Source: Apiotrichum sp. Y4204
Taxonomy: Eukaryota > Basidiomycota > Tremellomycetes > Trichosporonales > Trichosporonaceae
Assembly: GCA_025531455.1 (NCBI GenBank)
Contig: JAMYHL010000011.1
Coordinates: 434,001-498,000 of the forward strand
Reading direction: 5' to 3'
Length of the DNA: 64,000 nucleotides
This document shows positions 59,598-64,000 of the stretch, piece after piece. Position 1 is the stretch's first letter, and each line of letters opens with the position of its first letter. The notes below the pieces were generated by a model, which saw only the letters and a program-made list of their open reading frames with translations, was not told where the DNA came from and ran no database searches. The position numbers were made by a program, and so were the translations under genes.

Positions 59598-61017
59598 ATG
59601 TCGCGCCCAGCACTCCAGGACGCTCGTGCCGATATACACTTTATCGCACACCTGACGCTCTTCACCTCGCTTCTCTCCCTCGTCCTCGTCGCCGTCCTCA
59701 CCCGCCTCATTCCGCCCTTCGACTCGTCCCATCTCCTGGTATCCACCTTCCCCACGCTGCGATGGGACGCGATCCACTTCCTCGGTGTAGCGCGGAATGG
59801 GTACATCTACGAGCAGCAGCTTGCGTTTCAGCCCGGATGGCATGCCCTTATGCGCGCCGCCGGCGAGGCCGTCGCCTTCCTTCGTCGACGGGAGGTGACT
59901 GATTGGGATATCCTTGCGGGCACGACCGTGGTCAATATCTGCGCGCGCGTGGCCGGGAATGTCGTGCTGTACAAGTGAATTTCACTCTTACCAGCTGATT
60001 GTTGTAAGGCTTAGCTGACTTTCAGACTCACCTGTACGCTCTTCTCTCGCCGCATGGCGCGCGCAACATGCATCCTGTACGCGCTGCCGCCGACCCCGGC
60101 GGTCCTTATCTCGCCATATACCGAGCCGCTATTTGCTCTACTTTACTTTAGTGGCTCGTACGCTGCGATCAAGCGCAAATATCTTGTCTCCGCGCTGCTT
60201 TTTGCAGCAGGGACGAGCCTCCGCGCGACAGGTGTACTTGGCGCTGCGGTGCTCGGGTGGATGCTTCTCGTCGCGAACCAGCGAGATGCCATACGGCCCG
60301 GAGAATGGTCGGTGAGTGGTCATAGCTCCTCCATCGACCACTGCTGACAACAGCGCCCACTGCGCAGACTTCCCGGAGCCATTGCGCTAGCAGCTCTTGT
60401 TGCGTCGCCGTTTGTCGCGTTCCAGTACTACGCGTACAAGTCGCTCTGTCCTGGCCGGCCATGGTGCACTTCGAAGCTGCCGATGGTGTATGGCTTCGTG
60501 CAGAAGGAGTACTGGTGGGTAAGGGCATAGATGGGCACTTCCTTGAGATCATCTACACTAGGTACCAAGTGCTGACAGCAGGAACATCGGCCCCTTTGAG
60601 TACTGGACGTTTGCCCAGCTCCCGAATTTTGCCATTGCCGCGCCCGTCGTCGTTTTCTCGCTCTACGGCGTGGGCACGTACCTCTCGGCCTGTGTGCGCT
60701 CGCTGCGTCGCGGAAACCTCGACTTTGCAATCGCTCCAGCAACAGCCTTTTACCTGCACCACGCGGGCATGCTCGCGCTGCTCCTCATCGGCTCGCACAC
60801 CCAGATCGCGCTCCGGCTGGCGGTCACTGAGCCTGTCGTGTGGTGGACCGTTGCGCGCAGCGTCTGCGGCGAGTCCAGCCAGGAAATGGAGAATCTCCAG
60901 GCTAAGACCCCGCTGCACCCCCGGATGGGGACGATGGCCAAGGTGTGGATCGCCTGGGCAGTTGTGTGGGGCGCCATCTCGCTCGTGCTCTGGGCGGGAT
61001 TCTATCCCCCCGCGTAG
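59598..61017 (+). CDS. GPI18: GPI mannosyltransferase 2 (PIG-V)
   Basis: Four exons (59598-59974, 60026-60311, 60354-60514, 60582-61017) give about 419 residues with many hydrophobic segments. The enzyme adds the second mannose to the GPI precursor in the ER lumen. Family features: TLRWDAIHFLGVARNGYIYE followed by FQPGWHALMR, ALPPTPAVLISPYTEPLFAL, GTSLRATGVLGA, and YWNIGPFEYWTFAQLPNF near the end. The start MSRPAL is chosen over an in-frame ATG 84 bases upstream, because it begins just before the first TM. The 51-nt intron 1 and the others have normal ends. Confidence 0.93.
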
Positions 61018-61240
61018 ATATATAGATTATGAGTTGGACATGATGAGGATCGTGGTTCTCGATACCACTGCACTAGTGTAGTTCGACTGACGCTCGTGGC
61101 CTCTCGAAGTTGGGGACATTCCATTCTCAGCCGGTCGGGACCCAACTTCTCTCTCTCTCAGGCCTTGTCTCTTTCCTTGCCCTTTGAGACTTCAACTCGT
61201 GACCCCCGACCCACCCCGCTCTGCAAAAGCTCTATTCACC

Positions 61241-61244
61241 AAAA
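61241..61244 (-). terminator. Possible Pol III terminator of tRNA-Leu
   Basis: Four T on the coding strand, 30 nt after the tRNA-Leu end. Confidence 0.4.
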
Positions 61245-61273
61245 GGGTTGGCTGGAGGAACTGAATCCTCGTT

Positions 61274-61362
61274 TGACGAGAGTGGGATTCGAACCCACGT
61301 CCGAAGACTGCGGAGGTTGCTACACCTTAACACAGCGCCTTAGACCGCTCGGCCATCTCGCC
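61274..61362 (-). tRNA. tRNA-Leu(AAG) with intron
   Basis: On the minus strand the acceptor stem GGCGAGA (61362-61356) pairs with TCTCGTC (61281-61275), with one G-T pair and discriminator A. The D arm is GCC...GGC. The anticodon stem CTGTG pairs with CGCAG around TTAAGG, placing anticodon AAG at 61328-61326. An intron of about 11 nt (TGTAGCAACCT) follows position 37. The variable region TCTTCGGAC and T arm GTGGG-TTCGAAT-CCCAC are complete. A T4 run at 61244-61241 could terminate transcription. Confidence 0.93.
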
Positions 61363-61758
61363 GATCACGTGCGGATCCGTGGGCGGGGGCCCGCGCCTCG
61401 AGAAACAGAACAGAGAGCGAGAGAGAGAGAGAGCGAGAGCAAGACCTGAGTATAGAAGCCCTGTGTATGGTGCGATGCTTCGATATTGACAGGTGTCGCA
61501 CGTTTGATGGCGAGAAGCGCTTGAGCTATAGCGTCAAGAGTCGGATGGACGAACGGTGGATCTGCGGTGGTCGGACTAGCCGGGTCGGTGATAGCCGCCC
61601 CAGGGTCGAGATAATGCCATGTGATGACGCACAGTGCTCGATGTCCGTCGAGGACAGACCATGACAAGGGCAGCCGAGGCCGCGGGCTTGGCTTGAGCCA
61701 CAATACTTGAACCAGCGCAACAAGTCTGTCTCTCTTACCATCACCCACATCCCTCACC
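61363..61758. other. Intergenic with a GA-rich run
   Basis: Immediately 5' of tRNA-Leu is a GA repeat (about 61412-61440). The rest is promoter of the YhhN-family gene. Confidence 0.5.
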
Positions 61759-62406
61759 ATGGACGTAGGCTACCCCGCCGGCCCGCTGATCACCGCCGTC
61801 GGCCTGTCTGGCCTGCTGGTGTCCGAGTACTTTGACAACCGCATCGGCCGCTGGATTTTCAAGCCGTGGGCGTCGACCGGTTTCCTCGTCACGGCGCTTA
61901 CGAGCCCTGCGCTGGACACGTCCTTCGGGCGCGCGATCACCGGCTCGCTCCTCCTCTCCATGCTCGGCGACATTCTCCTCATCCCCGACTCGCAAGCGAC
62001 GTTCCAGGCCGGACTCTTCTCCTTCCTCCTTGCGCATCTCGGGTTCGGGTACGCGTTTGCGCGGCGCGGGCTCGACCAGAGCATCTTCCTCGCCGGGGCT
62101 GCTGGAAACGCCGTACTTGGCGGTCTTAGCTGGAAGTGGCTCTCGGGATATCTTCGCAGGACAGAGGACAAGGTCAGCGTGCCCCTCTACTCGGCGGTCA
62201 TTGCGGGCATGTCGGCGCTCGCGATCGGCTCGGCGTGGAACACCCCGCACCCCGAGGCCCAGATTGCCGGCGCGGTCATCTTTCAGCTATCGGACCTCTG
62301 TGTTGCCCGCGAGCAGTTTGTCGCCAAGACGGTGTGGAACCCCATCGTCGGCCTCCCGCTGTATTACCTCGCGCAGCAACTGCTTGCGTCCTTGCTGTGG
62401 TACTAG
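61759..62406 (+). CDS. YhhN-family membrane protein (lysoplasmalogenase-like)
   Basis: A single exon encodes 215 residues and about seven or eight hydrophobic segments. Segments SLLLSMLGDILLIP and FSFLLAHLGFGYAFARRG match the conserved Gly-Asp and Leu-Ala-His patches of the YhhN/TMEM86 family; SDLCVAREQFV and WNPIVGLPLYYLAQQLLAS complete the C-terminal part. In animals TMEM86B cleaves the vinyl ether bond of lysoplasmalogen. Fungal members are not well characterised, and many fungi lack plasmalogens, so the substrate is open. Confidence 0.88.
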   Translation: MDVGYPAGPLITAVGLSGLLVSEYFDNRIGRWIFKPWASTGFLVTALTSPALDTSFGRAITGSLLLSMLGDILLIPDSQATFQAGLFSFLLAHLGFGYAFARRGLDQSIFLAGAAGNAVLGGLSWKWLSGYLRRTEDKVSVPLYSAVIAGMSALAIGSAWNTPHPEAQIAGAVIFQLSDLCVAREQFVAKTVWNPIVGLPLYYLAQQLLASLLWY

Positions 62407-62709
62407 GCTGTGGGTATACATGAAAGGCTGGGCTAATATGGAGGTGAACGCAGCGCGTGGAGATAGCTGGCGCTAATGGATGTCTGGATTGCCGCTGAGA
62501 TCAGGTGGGTTCAGATGTAAGTTAACAGAACTATCTGACAGCAGCCGCGATCGCGATCCCATTACTGGCCTGCTCTCTGCTAATGATGTGCATCTGATCA
62601 CTGATAGATCGATAATAACGTAGAACTATTCTGAAGTCTTGAATCTTTGTCTCACTTGCAGTCTATCTACCAACCCCCCCCCCCCGATCTTACGTCCTCC
62701 TAACAACGC
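62407..62709. other. Intergenic with poly-C run
   Basis: Convergent 3' ends. A run of 12 C lies at 62674-62685. Confidence 0.6.
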
Positions 62710-63989
62710 TCACACCATGCGCTGCTTGCCCCGCGCCTTCTCCGACATCTCCAGCAGCGCCCGCTCCACCGCAGTCTGATGCTCGTTGCCCAGGCGGATC
62801 ATGTAGCGGAACACGTCGCCGTCCGCGTCGAGATTCAAGTTCTTGAGGTATTCGCGAGTGACCGCGGGGGCGTTCGGGTTCAAGGCCTCGGGCTGGGTTG
62901 GGGCACTGGGGCCACCCTGCCCGTTTTGAGCGCTCGAGGGAGCGGTGCCCGCAGCCTCGGCCTCGGCCTCGGCCTTGCGACGCGCTTTGGCTCGGGCTTT
63001 GCGCTGGTTGGCACTGAGTTTACGCGGCGGCGCCGCGGGCGGAGCGGTCGCCGCTAGCGCATCTGCGAGCGTCATGCTCGGGTGTAGGGCGTTGAGCTCC
63101 TCGGGGCACGACTCGAACTTTTTGTGGAGCGTGCGCGCGAGCACCTCGATCGTAAACCAGACATAACCGCGCACGTCGGGGTTCAGGTTGTAGAACACGT
63201 GCTTGATGTCGTCCTTTATCTCACCGATGCTCATGTGCGTCGGGTTGGGGTAGTAGTACAGCGAGCCGGGCTGGGATGGATCAGGAGCTGCTTCGGAGCG
63301 GCCAGCCGACCGACCGGCGGGGGACGGGCCAGTGGATGATGGGTGTGTTGGGAGGCTAGGGGACGATGAACCGACGGATGGGCCCGCACTTGAGTGGTTC
63401 GCCTCGGACGGCAACTTCTCCTTCCCCTTCCCCTTTGCCTTTGCCTTTGTCTTCGATCCGCCCACCTTGGGCGGCGGGATCCGCAGGAGGTTGGTCTCAA
63501 TGTATGCGGTGATGCTCTCGAAGAGCGTCATCGCCTTGGGTATGATATCCAGGAAGCCCTGGACGTCTTCCCGGTCGGGGCGGATAGGCGCATGGGGACA
63601 CGTGCAGGGGGGTAGCTCCTCGCGATCAGGATCTTGGCCTTCATCATCCGACGGCTCATCGAGATGGCCATGGGGACACGCCGCGACTTCTGCGCGTACT
63701 GCGACCGACTCTTCGTGCATCTTATAAATGACCGCCATGACGTCTTTGGGAATGTCGGCAATGGCCTCGGAGGCACGGCCGCGCCGGCACCCCTCCATGA
63801 TGCGCGTGATCGCGTCGATGACGGCGAGGGGGTCCGAGGGTAGGCTGGCCCCGGGGTAGTATACGTTCAGGACCGCGGCTGCCGTGCGCGCCGTGTATCC
63901 TCGAGACGCAGCGGATCCCGCAGGTGGCCGGCGAGAGTCGAGCCCAGGCACGTTGGCGGGGATGTCCTGAGCCGTGCTCGGTTGCGGGC
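62710..63989 (-). CDS. Orphan protein with Lys/Ala-rich linkers, 5' end outside window
   Basis: The exon begins at 63989, after a good intron end (CACCCCAG), and runs to a stop at 62710, giving about 425 residues of a longer protein. No family is recognised. Visible parts: a helical region (AVIDAITRIMEGCRRG), a Cys/His/acidic stretch (ACPHGHL ... PPCTCPHAP), an Ala/Lys-rich basic linker (GGSKTKAKAKGKGKEKL), and an ordered segment YYYPNPTHMSIGEIKDDIKH followed by YNLNPDVRGYVWFTIEVLAR. A second basic Ala/Lys/Glu linker and a short helical C-terminus (LEMSEKARGKQRMV) follow. Its composition resembles the coiled-coil orphan at 30 kb, but no clear homology was seen. Confidence 0.75.
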
Positions 63990-64000
63990 CTGGGGTGAGT

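Noticed and set aside
1..64000. CRISPR array, transposon, rRNA or provirus
   Set aside because: No spaced direct-repeat array, terminal inverted repeats, transposase or reverse-transcriptase motifs, or rRNA-like sequence were seen.

Overview
The window reads as nuclear DNA of a basidiomycete yeast, most likely a Tremellomycete near Trichosporon/Cutaneotrichosporon. The support is GC-rich coding sequence, many short GT-AG introns (mostly 35-75 nt) with CTAAC/CTGAC branch sites, a capsule-associated-type SGNH protein, and fungal core genes (AICAR transformylase/IMP cyclohydrolase, homoserine kinase, SmE, Nop10, PDH E1 alpha, PIG-V). The genus is inferred from style and content; no database was searched. 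Exon borders below were placed by hand using splice motifs, frame continuity and family motifs.

Layout. 0-14 kb: 3' end of a capsule-associated-like protein, an O-methyltransferase, the purine enzyme ADE16/17, an orphan KPQY-repeat protein, SmE and homoserine kinase. 14-28 kb: an intron-bearing tRNA-Thr(CGU), a secreted SH3-like protein, then an area rich in acyl-CoA and lipid functions (enoyl-CoA hydratase/isomerase, wax-synthase-like acyltransferase, hotdog thioesterase, succinyl-CoA:3-oxoacid CoA-transferase, an SDR). These are interspersed with a four-TM MARVEL-like protein, a small acidic protein and a zinc-ribbon protein. 28-41 kb: a secreted ricin-type lectin, a coiled-coil orphan, a single-pass membrane protein with a repeat-rich tail, NOP10, a secreted WSC-domain protein, and a gene-free 4 kb. 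41-64 kb: a 14-exon RRM protein, PDH E1 alpha (PDA1), a Ser/His-rich orphan, a 3.4 kb gap, an 11-exon Nodulin-like MFS transporter, GPI18, tRNA-Leu(AAG), a YhhN-family membrane protein and the 3' part of an orphan gene cut by the window edge.

Most genes are unrelated housekeeping or surface functions, as is normal for a chromosome arm. Two themes recur: secreted or cell-surface products (capsule-associated, SH3-like, lectin, WSC, mucin-like membrane protein, GPI mannosyltransferase) and acyl-CoA/lipid metabolism between about 15.5 and 27 kb. I found no transposon, CRISPR array, rRNA or convincing novel system. The observations most worth checking are the acyl-CoA neighbourhood, long introns and a 17-bp tandem repeat inside the MFS gene, a GC-AG intron, very small coding exons, two genes whose reading frame does not resolve cleanly, and an orphan repeat protein.
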